DNA of 64,000 nt from an uncultured Methylophaga sp. Its GTDB lineage: Bacteria > Pseudomonadota > Gammaproteobacteria > Nitrosococcales > Methylophagaceae. The stretch lies in contig CAJXKF010000001.1 of NCBI GenBank assembly GCA_913055695.1, positions 142,354 to 206,353 of the forward strand. Direction: 5' to 3'. The position numbers and the translations under genes were made by a program. Below, in pieces: positions 52,266 through 61,879 of the stretch (positions are counted from its first letter, which is position 1; every line of letters starts with the position of its first letter). Below the pieces are notes generated by a model. It saw only the letters and a program-made list of their open reading frames with translations. It was not told the DNA's origin and made no database searches.

Positions 52266-53879
52266 ATGACCACAACAGAGCATTTTGACATTCTGATTAT
52301 CGGCAGCGGCACGGCCGGCCTGACACTCGCCCTGCACATGGCCGAGCAGGCCAGGGTTGCCGTTATTTCGAAAGGACAGCTTGATGAAGGCGCTTCGCTG
52401 TATGCTCAGGGTGGCATTTCAGTCGTGCTGGATAAGACCGACTCTATACAGTCACATATTGATGATACCCTGCGCGCCGGTGCCGGTCTGTGTAATGAAA
52501 AGGCTGTGCGTTACACTGTTGAACATGCCCGCGAGAATATCGAATGGCTGATTGATCAGGGCGTGTCTTTTACCCGTGACGGCATGACTGCTGAAACCTA
52601 TCATCTGACTCAGGAAGGCGGTCATAGTCATCGCCGTATTATTCATTCCGCCGATGCTACCGGACGTGAGGTGGAAACCACACTGCTCGCCAAAGCCAGA
52701 GCGCACGCGAACATTAGCTTGTTTCCCTATCATATCGGTATCGATCTCATCACCAGCAACAAACAGCTGAAACAATCACCCAACCGTGCTTTGGGCTGCT
52801 ATGTGCTGGATATCAAAAACGATGAAACCAAAACGTTTCTGGCACCAGTCACGGTGCTGGCGACCGGCGGCGCCGGCAAGGTCTATCTTTACACCAGTAA
52901 TCCCGATGTCTCCACTGGGGACGGCATCGCGATGGGCTGGCGCGCGGGCTGCCGGGTAGCGAATATGGAGTTTGTGCAGTTTCATCCTACCTGTCTGTTC
53001 CACCCCAAAGCCAAGTCTTTTCTGATTAGTGAGGCCCTCAGAGGTGAAGGCGCCAAATTACTGCTGGCCGATGGCGAGCGCTTTATGCCCCGCTTCCATC
53101 CCCAGGCAGAGCTGGCACCGAGAGATGTCGTTGCCAGGGCCATCGACCATGAGATGAAACGCCTGGGTGATGATTGTGTCTATCTCGATATTTCTGACAA
53201 ACCGGCGACTTTTATCAAAAGCCATTTTCCGACCATCTACAAACGTTGTCTCGACTACGGTATTGACATGACCCGGGAACCGGTTCCAGTGGTCCCCGCG
53301 GCTCATTACACCTGTGGCGGCATCATGACTGATCTGCATGGCAGAACCGATATCCCCGGCCTTTATGCCATCGGTGAAACAGCCCATACCGGGCTGCATG
53401 GCGCTAACCGGATGGCCAGTAACTCCCTGCTGGAATGTCTGGTATTTGCCCGCGCTGCAGCTGACGATATCAAACAACAGACATTGAAGCCGGTCAGCGC
53501 GAATATTCCGTCCTGGGATGCAAGCCAGGTAGAGCCCGCCAAAGAGGCCATCTCAATCACCCACAACTGGGATGAACTACGTCGATTTATGTGGGACTAC
53601 GTCGGTATTGTCCGCAGTACCCACCGGCTGAACAAAGCCCGACAGAGGCTGATGCTGCTGAAACAGGAAATCAGTGATTATTATGCCCAGCACCACATCA
53701 GCAGTGATCTGCTGGAATTGCGTAATCTGGCTGATGTCGCCGAACTCATTATTTCCTCAGCGCTGATGCGCAAAGAGAGCCGCGGCCTGCATTACATACT
53801 CGACTACCCGCAAGCCGATAACAGTCAGCCACCCCAGGAAACCATCATCAATCCCAGGATTCAGGATCACGCAGCCTGA
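52266..53879 (+). CDS. nadB: L-aspartate oxidase
   Basis: 537 residues. FAD-binding [17 protein letters not shown] at the start, [13 protein letters not shown]-type segment [58 protein letters not shown] with [26 protein letters not shown], and a helical C-domain. It oxidises aspartate to iminoaspartate, the first step of NAD synthesis. Its 3' end overlaps the antisense ygfX end by 32 bp. Confidence 0.97.
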   Translation: MTTTEHFDILIIGSGTAGLTLALHMAEQARVAVISKGQLDEGASLYAQGGISVVLDKTDSIQSHIDDTLRAGAGLCNEKAVRYTVEHARENIEWLIDQGVSFTRDGMTAETYHLTQEGGHSHRRIIHSADATGREVETTLLAKARAHANISLFPYHIGIDLITSNKQLKQSPNRALGCYVLDIKNDETKTFLAPVTVLATGGAGKVYLYTSNPDVSTGDGIAMGWRAGCRVANMEFVQFHPTCLFHPKAKSFLISEALRGEGAKLLLADGERFMPRFHPQAELAPRDVVARAIDHEMKRLGDDCVYLDISDKPATFIKSHFPTIYKRCLDYGIDMTREPVPVVPAAHYTCGGIMTDLHGRTDIPGLYAIGETAHTGLHGANRMASNSLLECLVFARAAADDIKQQTLKPVSANIPSWDASQVEPAKEAISITHNWDELRRFMWDYVGIVRSTHRLNKARQRLMLLKQEISDYYAQHHISSDLLELRNLADVAELIISSALMRKESRGLHYILDYPQADNSQPPQETIINPRIQDHAA

Positions 53880-54270
53880 CCCGCAACCGCCGCCAGTCGT
53901 CCGCAGTCACGGTATCGCGGGTAATGATGAAAGAGCGGCTGATGCCTGCATTCAAAGGCTTTGAATAAATAGCAATGACTGGCCCCAGTATCACACTGCT
54001 TTTAAGCTGCATGGGTCCCCGCTGACGGCCATTAAATTCCGTCCAATACCAGTAGCCTTGCTGATTGACCCACAATTGTCCCGGTTGAACGGGTCGCAAC
54101 AGCCAACCAAAACAGTGACAGTAATAGCACAGGCTGGCGATGAACAGCAGCGATAACGCCCCGGCCAGCATCGCGTTCAAGCCCAGCAGGTTGATGAGGA
54201 TCAGCGCCGCCAGATGCACTGTCAGCAAATAGGCCAGCATTAAAGTTGATCGCCCTAATTCAAGTTTCAT
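53848..54270 (-). CDS. YgfX (CptA)-like membrane protein
   Basis: 140 residues with two membrane helices (about 10-48) and a cytoplasmic beta-type domain: [35 protein letters not shown], then [19 protein letters not shown]. This matches the YgfX family, encoded beside SdhE (YgfY) and YgfZ in enterics. Here ygfZ is divergent as expected, but the 85-bp gap leaves no room for sdhE upstream. The role of YgfX, once described as a toxin, is disputed. Confidence 0.8.
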   Translation of the reverse strand: MKLELGRSTLMLAYLLTVHLAALILINLLGLNAMLAGALSLLFIASLCYYCHCFGWLLRPVQPGQLWVNQQGYWYWTEFNGRQRGPMQLKSSVILGPVIAIYSKPLNAGISRSFIITRDTVTADDWRRLRVRLRDPESWD

Positions 54271-54355
54271 CCGAGAAAAACCGCTTTATTCATCCCTGTT
54301 TTCCGTTTCTAACAGCCGTTAGAATAGACAACCATTATCAGTAACTGAATTCATT

Positions 54356-55303
54356 ATGAACTGGCACAAATTAATTGAGCAACAATCAAAAGCAACGCCG
54401 GGATCAGCAGGCAATAGCCTCATCCCCCTGCCCGGTCGTCAGCTTATTCAGATCACAGGCGAAGAGGCTAAAAGCTTTCTGCAGAACCTGTTAACCAACG
54501 ATGTGAACGCGTTGCAGATCAATCAATCGCAATTGAGCGGTTTTTGTAACCCAAAAGGTCGCCTGCTGTCCGTTTTTCAGCTGATCCGGCGTCAGGATGA
54601 TTTTCTGATTGTGCTGCCGGCTGATCTTGCTGAGCCCATCAGTCAACGACTGAACATGTTCAAGTTGCGCAGCAAAGCCGATATCAAACTGCTGCAGCAA
54701 CACCATGTATTGGGTCTAGTGCATCCACAGGCGGAGCCCGGTACCGGTGAAAACTGGCAGGGCAAAATAATTGATCAGGGTCTTGTTATCCGCCAACCGG
54801 GTCAGACGCCGCGCTCATTACTGATTGCCGATGAGACAAACATCGAAGCCTTATCAAGCTGGCTGGATAAAGACTGGCATCTGGCACCGGAAAGTGAGTG
54901 GCAACAGCATGAAATTGAGGCCGGTCTGCCGATAGTCTTCGCCGACAGCAAGGAAGCATTTACGCCGCAACAGATCAATCTGGATCTGGCCGGTGGCGTC
55001 AGCTTCAAAAAGGGATGTTATCCAGGTCAGGAAGTGGTCGCACGTCTGCATTACCTCGGCAAACCCAGCCGCAGGCTGTTTCTGGGACGACTCGACGGTA
55101 ATAAGCTTCCAGACATCAACAGCACAGTGACAGGTGCTGACGGCGAAACGCTGGGTCATGTGGTGCAGGCACAGTTCACGCCAGATCAAAGCATTGTTTG
55201 CCAGCTCAGCATGAAACTGTCTGCCGCCGGCAAAAGCGCGCTGATAGGCGATCAGGAACTGGAATCAGTCACCGCGTTTGTCGATGAGCCTGATGCGGAT
55301 TAA
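54356..55303 (+). CDS. ygfZ: Folate-binding Fe-S cluster protein YgfZ
   Basis: 315 residues of the GcvT-like fold. Hallmarks are LTNDVNAL and GFCNPKGRLLSVFQLI near the N-terminus and the strictly conserved KGCYPGQEVVARLHYLG (about 219-235). It uses tetrahydrofolate to support the activity of certain Fe-S enzymes. Its 3' end overlaps that of pilR by 4 bp on opposite strands. Confidence 0.95.
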   Translation: MNWHKLIEQQSKATPGSAGNSLIPLPGRQLIQITGEEAKSFLQNLLTNDVNALQINQSQLSGFCNPKGRLLSVFQLIRRQDDFLIVLPADLAEPISQRLNMFKLRSKADIKLLQQHHVLGLVHPQAEPGTGENWQGKIIDQGLVIRQPGQTPRSLLIADETNIEALSSWLDKDWHLAPESEWQQHEIEAGLPIVFADSKEAFTPQQINLDLAGGVSFKKGCYPGQEVVARLHYLGKPSRRLFLGRLDGNKLPDINSTVTGADGETLGHVVQAQFTPDQSIVCQLSMKLSAAGKSALIGDQELESVTAFVDEPDAD

Positions 55304-56667
55304 TCCAGTTCCAGTTTTTTCAGCTTATATCGCAGCGCGCGGAAAGTAATACCCAGTTTTTTGGCAGCGGCAGTCCGGTTCCAGCGTGTCGCTTCCAGCG
55401 CCTGCATTATGAGCTGTCGCTCCTGATCTTCCAGGCAGGCCTCAAGATCCTGTGGCAATGTTTCGCTGGTCCCGGCAACCATCGCTGGCTGGCTGCTGAC
55501 AGCTGGCTGATGCTCGGGCAGCATCAGATCATCGACTTCAATACTGTCGCCATCAGCCCAGGTCAATGCCCTTTCAAGAATGTTTTCCAGCTCCCGCACA
55601 TTGCCGGGAAAAGTGTAGGATTGCAGTTTTTTCATCGCAGCCTGACTGATAACAGGCTTGCCTGAATGATTCTTTTTCGCCAGCACCGTCAGGATATGTT
55701 CAGCCAGCATCGGAATGTCCGCCTGTCGCTCACGTAGTGGCGGTACTTTGAGTTCAATCACATTAAGGCGGTAAAACAAATCCTCCCGGAAACTGCCATC
55801 ACGGACGCAGACAGACAGGTTTTTATGGGTGGCGGACAGGATACGAACATCAACGTTGACTTCTTCATGCCCGCCAACGGGTCTTACCGCTTTTTCCTGA
55901 ATCGCGCGTAGTAATTTAACCTGCATCATCAGCGGCAGATCAGCGACTTCGTCCAGAAACAGCGTGCCGCCATCAGCGGCCTGAAACAATCCCTGTTTCT
56001 CCGCCACAGCACCGGTAAAGGCGCCCTTTTTGTGACCGAAAAACTCACTTTCCACCAGTTCAGCAGGTATTGCGCCACAGTTAATCGGCACAAATGGGCC
56101 TTCACTGCGCGCGCCCAGCTCATGAATCAGTCTCGCAACCAGTTCTTTACCGGTGCCGGATTCACCGGTGATATAAACCGGTGCCTGACTGCGTGCCAGT
56201 TTGGTGATTTTGCCGCGCAGGGCACGGATAGGATCGGTGTCGCCCAACAGCTTGTCACGCGAGCGGCGCTCTCGCTGCCGGGGCCGTTCCGGTGACAGTT
56301 TCAGTGCTGCTTCCACCAGATCCCGCAGTATTCTCAGCTTGAGCGGTTTGGAGACAAAATCGAAAGCGCCGGATTTAAGCGCCTCAACAGCATGATCGAC
56401 ATTACCGTGCGCGGTGATCACCGCGACGGGGAGTTCCGGGCACTGTTTCTGCAGCGTTTTTACAAAGTCCAGGCCATTACCATCAGGCAGGCGCATATCA
56501 GTAAAACACAAATCGAACTTATGCTGTTTCAAGGCCTGATGCGCCTGGGCCAGATTCTCGGCGGTGACACAGTCAATCGACATGTCCGACAAGGTCATGG
56601 TCAGCAGTTCGAGAATATCCGGCTCGTCATCAATGACCAGCGCCTGTTTTGCTTGTTGCTTCGTCAT
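55300..56667 (-). CDS. pilR: Sigma54-dependent response regulator PilR
   Basis: 455 residues from the ATG at 56667, which overlaps the pilS stop as ATGA. A receiver domain (Asp57 in CFTDMRLP), an AAA+ domain with Walker A GESGTGKE, the sigma54-contacting GAFTGA loop, Walker B GGTLFLDEVAD and NVRELEN, and a Fis-type helix-turn-helix (WNRTAAAKKLGITFRALRYKL) make a complete NtrC-family activator. Cotranscription with a PilS-type kinase identifies PilR, the activator of pilin gene transcription from a sigma54 promoter. Confirms that sigma54 is used in this organism. Confidence 0.93.
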   Translation of the reverse strand: MTKQQAKQALVIDDEPDILELLTMTLSDMSIDCVTAENLAQAHQALKQHKFDLCFTDMRLPDGNGLDFVKTLQKQCPELPVAVITAHGNVDHAVEALKSGAFDFVSKPLKLRILRDLVEAALKLSPERPRQRERRSRDKLLGDTDPIRALRGKITKLARSQAPVYITGESGTGKELVARLIHELGARSEGPFVPINCGAIPAELVESEFFGHKKGAFTGAVAEKQGLFQAADGGTLFLDEVADLPLMMQVKLLRAIQEKAVRPVGGHEEVNVDVRILSATHKNLSVCVRDGSFREDLFYRLNVIELKVPPLRERQADIPMLAEHILTVLAKKNHSGKPVISQAAMKKLQSYTFPGNVRELENILERALTWADGDSIEVDDLMLPEHQPAVSSQPAMVAGTSETLPQDLEACLEDQERQLIMQALEATRWNRTAAAKKLGITFRALRYKLKKLELD

Positions 56668-58265
56668 GCGAGATATTCCTGCCATTCACCCGGGAAGCTT
56701 ATACGAAAACGACTGCTTTGCAACTCATCGGGCAGAAAGCTGAGCCGCGCACCGTTGGCCTGACACAGTTCCCGGGCAAGATATAAGCCCAGTCCGGTCC
56801 CCCCTTGACGCTGCGAATGAAACGGCTCGAACAGATGCTCCTGCACATCAGCGGAGACACCCGGTCCGTTATCGCTGACATCGACCACAATTTCCCCTTC
56901 AGTCCTATCAAGACGAATCTCAACCCGTGGCAACGCTTTATCAGGGTCCGAATAATGCCAGGCATTCTCCAGCAAATTCCACATCACCTGATGTAACTGC
57001 TCAGGATCCATGGCTACCTTGGCCAGTGGTGATGCGATGGTCAACCGGATAGCCTGTTCATCAGAGCCTTTCAGTTCACGAAACTCACTCACAAAACGAT
57101 CCAGCCAGGTTGCCAGCACCAGGGCCGCCGGTTCCACGGTTTTCCGCCGGCTCATTTGCAGAATGGTTTCGATGATACTGTTCACGCGCTGGCTGTGACG
57201 CTGGATGATACCGGTCAGTTTTTGCATACCGGCATCGTGACTTTGCTGTTCCGCCAGTAATTCTCCGGCATGACTGATTGCGCCCAGCGGATTGCGTATT
57301 TCATGCGCAATACTGGCGGTAAGCCTTCCCAGCGAGGCCAGTTTTAGCTGCTGCGCCTGCTGCGCCATTGCAGAGGTATTTTCAATGTAGATAAGGGTTT
57401 CGCCACTATCGAGTCTGGTTGCCGTCGCCCGCACTTCCGGCAGTTCAGGACGTGCCTGAAATGCTGCGAAAGGTTGTGGATTGTGATGCTGCCATAGCCA
57501 GATTTGCTCGGCCAGCGCCGGCACGGCCTGTTTCAATTTAAAGCCCGGTATACTGCGTTCGATCCCCAGTAAATGGCGGGCAGACTCGTTAAACAAGGTC
57601 ACATGCCCCTGTGCATCCAATGCCATGACGCCGATTTGCAGGCGGCTGATAATATGCTGGTTCAGCACCGCCAGATTAGCGACATCACGGGCCCGCTCTT
57701 CAGCGAGAGTCTGTGAGGTCTGCATTTTCTTTGACAACCATTGCGCCAGCCAGGCAGTGACAAAAAATGTCGCTCCCAGTAATCCCGCCTGACTGTATTT
57801 GGTCGCACCATCACCGGCAATCTGTGAGTAACTGACTTCAAGCAGAATCGCGAGTGTCGCTATCGCCGCAATGAAAGCTGCCAGTCTGCCCGGGACCAGA
57901 GCCCCGCCCGCCACAACAACGACCAGCAATAGCGAGCCCAGGCCGGTCTGCAGGCCGCCACTGGCATGAATCAGCATGGTCAGGGCCACAATATCAATAA
58001 CCAGTTGCAGTTTTATCTGGGTATCGACATAGCCCCAGCGCTTCAGCGTGAATACCAGCAGCACCAGGGAAATCAGCAGATAAATCTGGCTGACATTGGC
58101 ATAGAAACGCGGGTCAGCCGACCCCAGAAATTCAGGCGGCAGTTTCAGGTAGAAAACAAAAAACAGCACACCGGCGAGAAAAAAGCGATAGCCGGCAAAG
58201 ACCGTCAGCGCCCGCCAGGTAGCTGGGTCCTGATGCAGAGTCAGTCGGGCGGAATCCGCGCTCAT
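56664..58265 (-). CDS. pilS: Sensor kinase PilS
   Basis: 533 residues. Six membrane helices in the N-terminal third (about 20-190), a PAS domain (NQHIISRLQIGVMALDAQGHVTLFNESARHLLG), then the H box ASIAHEIRNPLGAISHAGELL, N box WNLLENAWHYS, and DNGPGVS with GGTGLGLYLARE. PilS senses pilin in the membrane and phosphorylates PilR. Overlaps the small upstream gene and pilR by 4 nt each. Confidence 0.92.
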   Translation of the reverse strand: MSADSARLTLHQDPATWRALTVFAGYRFFLAGVLFFVFYLKLPPEFLGSADPRFYANVSQIYLLISLVLLVFTLKRWGYVDTQIKLQLVIDIVALTMLIHASGGLQTGLGSLLLVVVVAGGALVPGRLAAFIAAIATLAILLEVSYSQIAGDGATKYSQAGLLGATFFVTAWLAQWLSKKMQTSQTLAEERARDVANLAVLNQHIISRLQIGVMALDAQGHVTLFNESARHLLGIERSIPGFKLKQAVPALAEQIWLWQHHNPQPFAAFQARPELPEVRATATRLDSGETLIYIENTSAMAQQAQQLKLASLGRLTASIAHEIRNPLGAISHAGELLAEQQSHDAGMQKLTGIIQRHSQRVNSIIETILQMSRRKTVEPAALVLATWLDRFVSEFRELKGSDEQAIRLTIASPLAKVAMDPEQLHQVMWNLLENAWHYSDPDKALPRVEIRLDRTEGEIVVDVSDNGPGVSADVQEHLFEPFHSQRQGGTGLGLYLARELCQANGARLSFLPDELQSSRFRISFPGEWQEYLA

Positions 58266-58486
58266 CGTGAGTGGCGATGGGCCTCAATATGTTCGCGGGA
58301 GCAGAAATACTGGCTGTTGTCTTCCAGTGCTTCTGTTTCAATGATGTGCAATCCGCAATGCTCGCAACGAACCATCCGCTGGCTGCTATCGGATGCGGTA
58401 TTGGAGGGCATTTTGTTCTTTCTGAGCAGGTTTCCAATGATGATGTAGAGTAAAAGCCCGATGGCCAGCAAAATCAGAATGCGCAT
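58262..58486 (-). CDS. PP0621-family small zinc-ribbon membrane protein
   Basis: 74 residues: one N-terminal membrane helix (ILILLAIGLLLYIIIGNLL), then RMVRCEHCGLHIIETEAL and YFCSREHIEAH, a four-ligand Cys/His pattern like a treble-clef or TRASH finger. The family regularly precedes pilS in gammaproteobacteria. Function not known. Its stop overlaps the pilS start. Confidence 0.85.
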   Translation of the reverse strand: MRILILLAIGLLLYIIIGNLLRKNKMPSNTASDSSQRMVRCEHCGLHIIETEALEDNSQYFCSREHIEAHRHSR

Positions 58487-58506
58487 CTTTCACCTCAATA
58501 ACAGGG

Positions 58507-58533
58507 ACACAGGAGCACATGCTGCTCCTGTGT
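58507..58533. terminator. Hairpin between typA and the pilS operon
   Basis: Perfect 11-bp stem ACACAGGAGCA / TGCTCCTGTGT, loop CATGC. No T run follows on the minus strand, so termination would not be purely intrinsic. It may end typA or regulate the small gene downstream. Confidence 0.45.
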
Positions 58534-58569
58534 TTAGAATACCCTTTTTCGCCTGCGGTTTGGACCAGA

Positions 58570-60402
58570 TTAAGCGCGTGAGGCACGCTTACGCTCATGT
58601 TCGAGCAGCAGTTTTTTACGCAGACGCAATGACTTGGGCGTCACTTCCAGCAGTTCATCATCACCGATGAATTCCAGCGCCTGTTCCAGACTCATGCGAA
58701 TCGGCGGCACCAGTGTCACCGCATCATCCGAACCGGAGGCACGGATATTAGTCAATTGCTTGCCTTTAAGCGGGTTCACGACCAGATCATTATCACGGGA
58801 ATGAATGCCGATGATCATGCCTTCATAAACCTCATCACCATGGCCGATAAACATACGACCACGTTCCTGCAGGTTGAAGATGGCAAAGGCCACCGCTTTA
58901 CCGACACCATTGGCAATCAAAACGCCGTTGATGCGTTTACCGTAATTACCCGGCTTCATAGGACCGTAATGATCAAATACGCTGTAGATAAGACCAGTCC
59001 CCTGGGTCGCGGTCAGAAACTCGGTACGAAAGCCAATGAGGCCGCGCGAAGGAATGATAAAGTCGAGACGGACTCGGCCTTTACCATCCGGCACCATGTT
59101 ATTCATTTCAGCGCCGCGTTCACCCATTTTTTCCATCACGGTGCCCTGATGCTCATCTTCCACATCGATGGTGACCGATTCGAACGGTTCCTGTTTTTCG
59201 CCATCAATTTCGCGGATAATCACTTCAGGACGCGAGACACCGAGCTCGAAACCTTCACGGCGCATGTTTTCAATCAACACCGACAGATGCAGTTCGCCAC
59301 GACCGGATACCTTGAATTTATCAGGATCTGTGGGCGACTGTTCTACCCGCAGTGCCACGTTATGGATAAGTTCACGCTCCAGACGCTCTTTGATTTGACG
59401 GGAAGTAATGAACTTGCCTTCCTTGCCGGCAAACGGCGAGTTATTGACCTGGAAAGTCATGGTCACCGTCGGCTCATCGACGGACAATGGGGGCAGTGCT
59501 TCAACCGCATTCTGATCACAGACAGTGTCAGAAATATTAAGCGGATCCAGACCGGTGAAGGCAATAATATCGCCAGCCTGTGCTGAAGACACCTCTTCAC
59601 GCTTCAGGCCCAGAAAGCCCATCACCTGCTGAATACGACCATTACGTTTGTTGCCTTCGCGGTCAACCACCGTGACCGGGGTATTGGTTTTGACGCGACC
59701 GCGCTGCACCCGGCCAACGCCGATAACACCCACGTAGCTGTTGTAATCGAGTGAAGATACCTGCATCCGGAACGGACCATCGACATCCACATCCGGCGGG
59801 CTGACTTTATCGACAATCAGCTCAAACAGCGGCGTCATATCGCCTTCATGAACATTGTCGTCCATATTGGCAAAGCCGTTCAGACCGGACGCATAAATCA
59901 CATCAAAGTCGAGCTGCTCATCGGTCGCATCCAGGTTCACAAACAGATCAAAGGTCTGATCCAGTACCCAGTTAGGACGGGCTGCCGGCTTATCAATCTT
60001 ATTAATAACCACAATCGGTTTGAGACCGAGAGCCAGTGCCTTCTGCGTGACGAATCGGGTCTGCGGCATGGGGCCTTCAGCCGAATCCACCAGCAGCAGT
60101 ACCGAATCGACCATCGACAATACCCGCTCTACTTCTCCGCCGAAGTCGGCGTGTCCCGGGGTATCAACGATGTTGATGTGATAGTCATTCCAGCGAATCG
60201 CGGTGTTCTTGGAAAGAATGGTAATGCCACGCTCGCGTTCCAGATCATTGGAGTCCATCACCCGTTCGGTGAGTTCTTCGTGTTCACCGAAGGTGCCTGA
60301 TTGACGCAGTAACTGGTCAACCAGTGTGGTTTTACCATGGTCAACGTGGGCGATGATGGCGATATTACGCAGTTTGGAAATGTCTCTTTGGGTATCAGTC
60401 AT
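58570..60402 (-). CDS. typA: Ribosome-associated GTPase TypA/BipA
   Basis: 610 residues. G1 [10 protein letters not shown]3 DTPGHADF and G4 NKIDKP, EF-G-like domains, and the TypA C-terminal signature ([33 protein letters not shown]-type region). It acts in 50S assembly and stress adaptation. Monocistronic by position; suhB follows on the same strand after 63 nt upstream. Confidence 0.97.
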   Translation of the reverse strand: MTDTQRDISKLRNIAIIAHVDHGKTTLVDQLLRQSGTFGEHEELTERVMDSNDLERERGITILSKNTAIRWNDYHINIVDTPGHADFGGEVERVLSMVDSVLLLVDSAEGPMPQTRFVTQKALALGLKPIVVINKIDKPAARPNWVLDQTFDLFVNLDATDEQLDFDVIYASGLNGFANMDDNVHEGDMTPLFELIVDKVSPPDVDVDGPFRMQVSSLDYNSYVGVIGVGRVQRGRVKTNTPVTVVDREGNKRNGRIQQVMGFLGLKREEVSSAQAGDIIAFTGLDPLNISDTVCDQNAVEALPPLSVDEPTVTMTFQVNNSPFAGKEGKFITSRQIKERLERELIHNVALRVEQSPTDPDKFKVSGRGELHLSVLIENMRREGFELGVSRPEVIIREIDGEKQEPFESVTIDVEDEHQGTVMEKMGERGAEMNNMVPDGKGRVRLDFIIPSRGLIGFRTEFLTATQGTGLIYSVFDHYGPMKPGNYGKRINGVLIANGVGKAVAFAIFNLQERGRMFIGHGDEVYEGMIIGIHSRDNDLVVNPLKGKQLTNIRASGSDDAVTLVPPIRMSLEQALEFIGDDELLEVTPKSLRLRKKLLLEHERKRASRA

Positions 60403-60465
60403 ATAAAGAATTCAGTAAGCGCATGCTAGAGCATGCAGGTGTAAAGAGGCCCGCAAGGGTCCGAT

Positions 60466-61260
60466 TTAATTGAGTGGTTCCTGTAAATGCGGTTTGATGG
60501 CATCCAGCATCAGTTTGTGGACGCCGAAACCGGCAGCAACAATATTGCCTTTATTAAACAGATTGTCCTGACCGGCGAAATCGGTAACCAGACCGCCTGC
60601 TTCTTCCACCAGCAACAGGCCGGCAGCCAGGTCCCAGTTTTCCAGACCGATTTCCCAGTAACCATCAAGACGACCAGCGGCTACATAGGCCAAATCCAGT
60701 GCGGCTGAACCGGCACGACGGATATCGGCCACCTGCGTGAACAGGGCTTCGAAGCTGGCCATGAACTTGGTGTGATGCTGAGGGTACTTGAACGGAAAGC
60801 CGGTTGCCAGCAAAGCGCCTTTCAAATCGCGGCGTTTACTGATCCGAAGACGACGGTCATTGAGCTTGGCCCCCTCGCCACGGCTGGCAGTAAACAGTTC
60901 ATCGCGTTGTGGATCATAAACCACGGCATGCTCTACCCGACCTTTAACACTGACGGCAATCGATACGCAGAAATGCGGGAAACCATGCAGGAAATTGGTG
61001 GTGCCATCTAAAGGATCAATGATCCAGACCGTATCGCTGTCACCGGCACTGCCGGATTCCTCGGCCATGATGGCGTGGTCGGGATAGGCTTTTTTGATGA
61101 CCTTGATGATCTCCTGTTCTACCAGGTGATCGACATCGGAGACATAGTCGTTACGGCCTTTGGTCGTGACTTCCAGGTGTTCGACATGTTGCAAAGATCG
61201 CATGATCAGGGTGCCTGCATTGCGGGCAGCACGAATCGCAATATTCAGCATTGGGTGCAT
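60466..61260 (-). CDS. suhB: Inositol-1-monophosphatase SuhB
   Basis: 264 residues. Metal-site motifs are MAEESG, WIIDPLDGTTNFLHGFPHF and ENWDLAAGLLLVEEAGG. SuhB dephosphorylates inositol monophosphates and, in E. coli, also joins the rRNA antitermination complex. Starts MHPMLNIAIRAARNAG as in E. coli SuhB. Confidence 0.96.
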   Translation of the reverse strand: MHPMLNIAIRAARNAGTLIMRSLQHVEHLEVTTKGRNDYVSDVDHLVEQEIIKVIKKAYPDHAIMAEESGSAGDSDTVWIIDPLDGTTNFLHGFPHFCVSIAVSVKGRVEHAVVYDPQRDELFTASRGEGAKLNDRRLRISKRRDLKGALLATGFPFKYPQHHTKFMASFEALFTQVADIRRAGSAALDLAYVAAGRLDGYWEIGLENWDLAAGLLLVEEAGGLVTDFAGQDNLFNKGNIVAAGFGVHKLMLDAIKPHLQEPLN

Positions 61261-61505
61261 AAGACAAATTTTTCCAGAACGGTTCAGAAAAGGCGGCGTT
61301 CCCGGGCAGGAAACCGGAGCATTTCAAAAGGCATAATTATAGCAAGTATTTAATTACTGGGAGACAGCTTTAAAGAAACACTTCGCATTTTGTCCGGATG
61401 TTGATAGACAGTGAAAATATTTCTTGCTAGCGTATGTTTTATGTTGCGAATACGCAATATAATATGCCTGCCATTTAAAACTGGTACTTTTTCAAGGAGA
61501 TTAAA

Positions 61506-61805
61506 ATGAAACCATTAGCAAAACTGAGTGCTGTAATCCTGCCTTTGGCTCTGTTGACCGCTTGCGCCAACACTGCCGAAATGGACGCGTTGAAAGCCTC
61601 TGTAGAATCAGCTCAATCAACTGCTGACTCTGCTCTTGCTGCTGCCCGCAATGCTCAAAGCACTGCTGACACAGCCCAACGCACTGCTACTGACGCAGAA
61701 CTGGCTGCGATGAACGCCCAGAAAACTGCTGATGAAGCAATGGCTACAGTTGAAGAATGCTGTGCCAAAATTGATCGTATGTTTGAAAAAGCCATGAGCA
61801 AATAA
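61506..61805 (+). CDS. Alanine-zipper lipoprotein, Lpp/OprI-like
   Basis: 99 residues with lipobox LLTAC (Cys20) and a mature chain of 80. The mature part is one long helix with heptad alanines (repeated STADSALAAARNAQ-type units), the structure of Braun-type lipoproteins. It ends in a C-terminal Lys, the residue that L,D-transpeptidases link to peptidoglycan in Lpp. A vicinal Cys pair (EECCAK, about 83-84) near the C-terminus is unusual. A good AAGGAG site and a -10 TATAAT (61458-61463) precede it. An L,D-transpeptidase gene converges from the other side of the shared terminator. Confidence 0.88.
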   Translation: MKPLAKLSAVILPLALLTACANTAEMDALKASVESAQSTADSALAAARNAQSTADTAQRTATDAELAAMNAQKTADEAMATVEECCAKIDRMFEKAMSK

Positions 61806-61823
61806 GCACTATTTGCCACATGC

Positions 61824-61857
61824 AAAAAAGCCGGAACGCGAGTTCCGGCTTTTTTTT
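61824..61857. terminator. Bidirectional terminator after the lipoprotein gene
   Basis: Stem GCCGGAAC / GTTCCGGC closed by the GNRA tetraloop GCGA, with A6 before and T8 after. It serves the lipoprotein on the plus strand and can serve the L,D-transpeptidase on the minus strand. Confidence 0.9.
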
Positions 61858-61879
61858 GTCCGCAATTCAGGCCCGCAGC

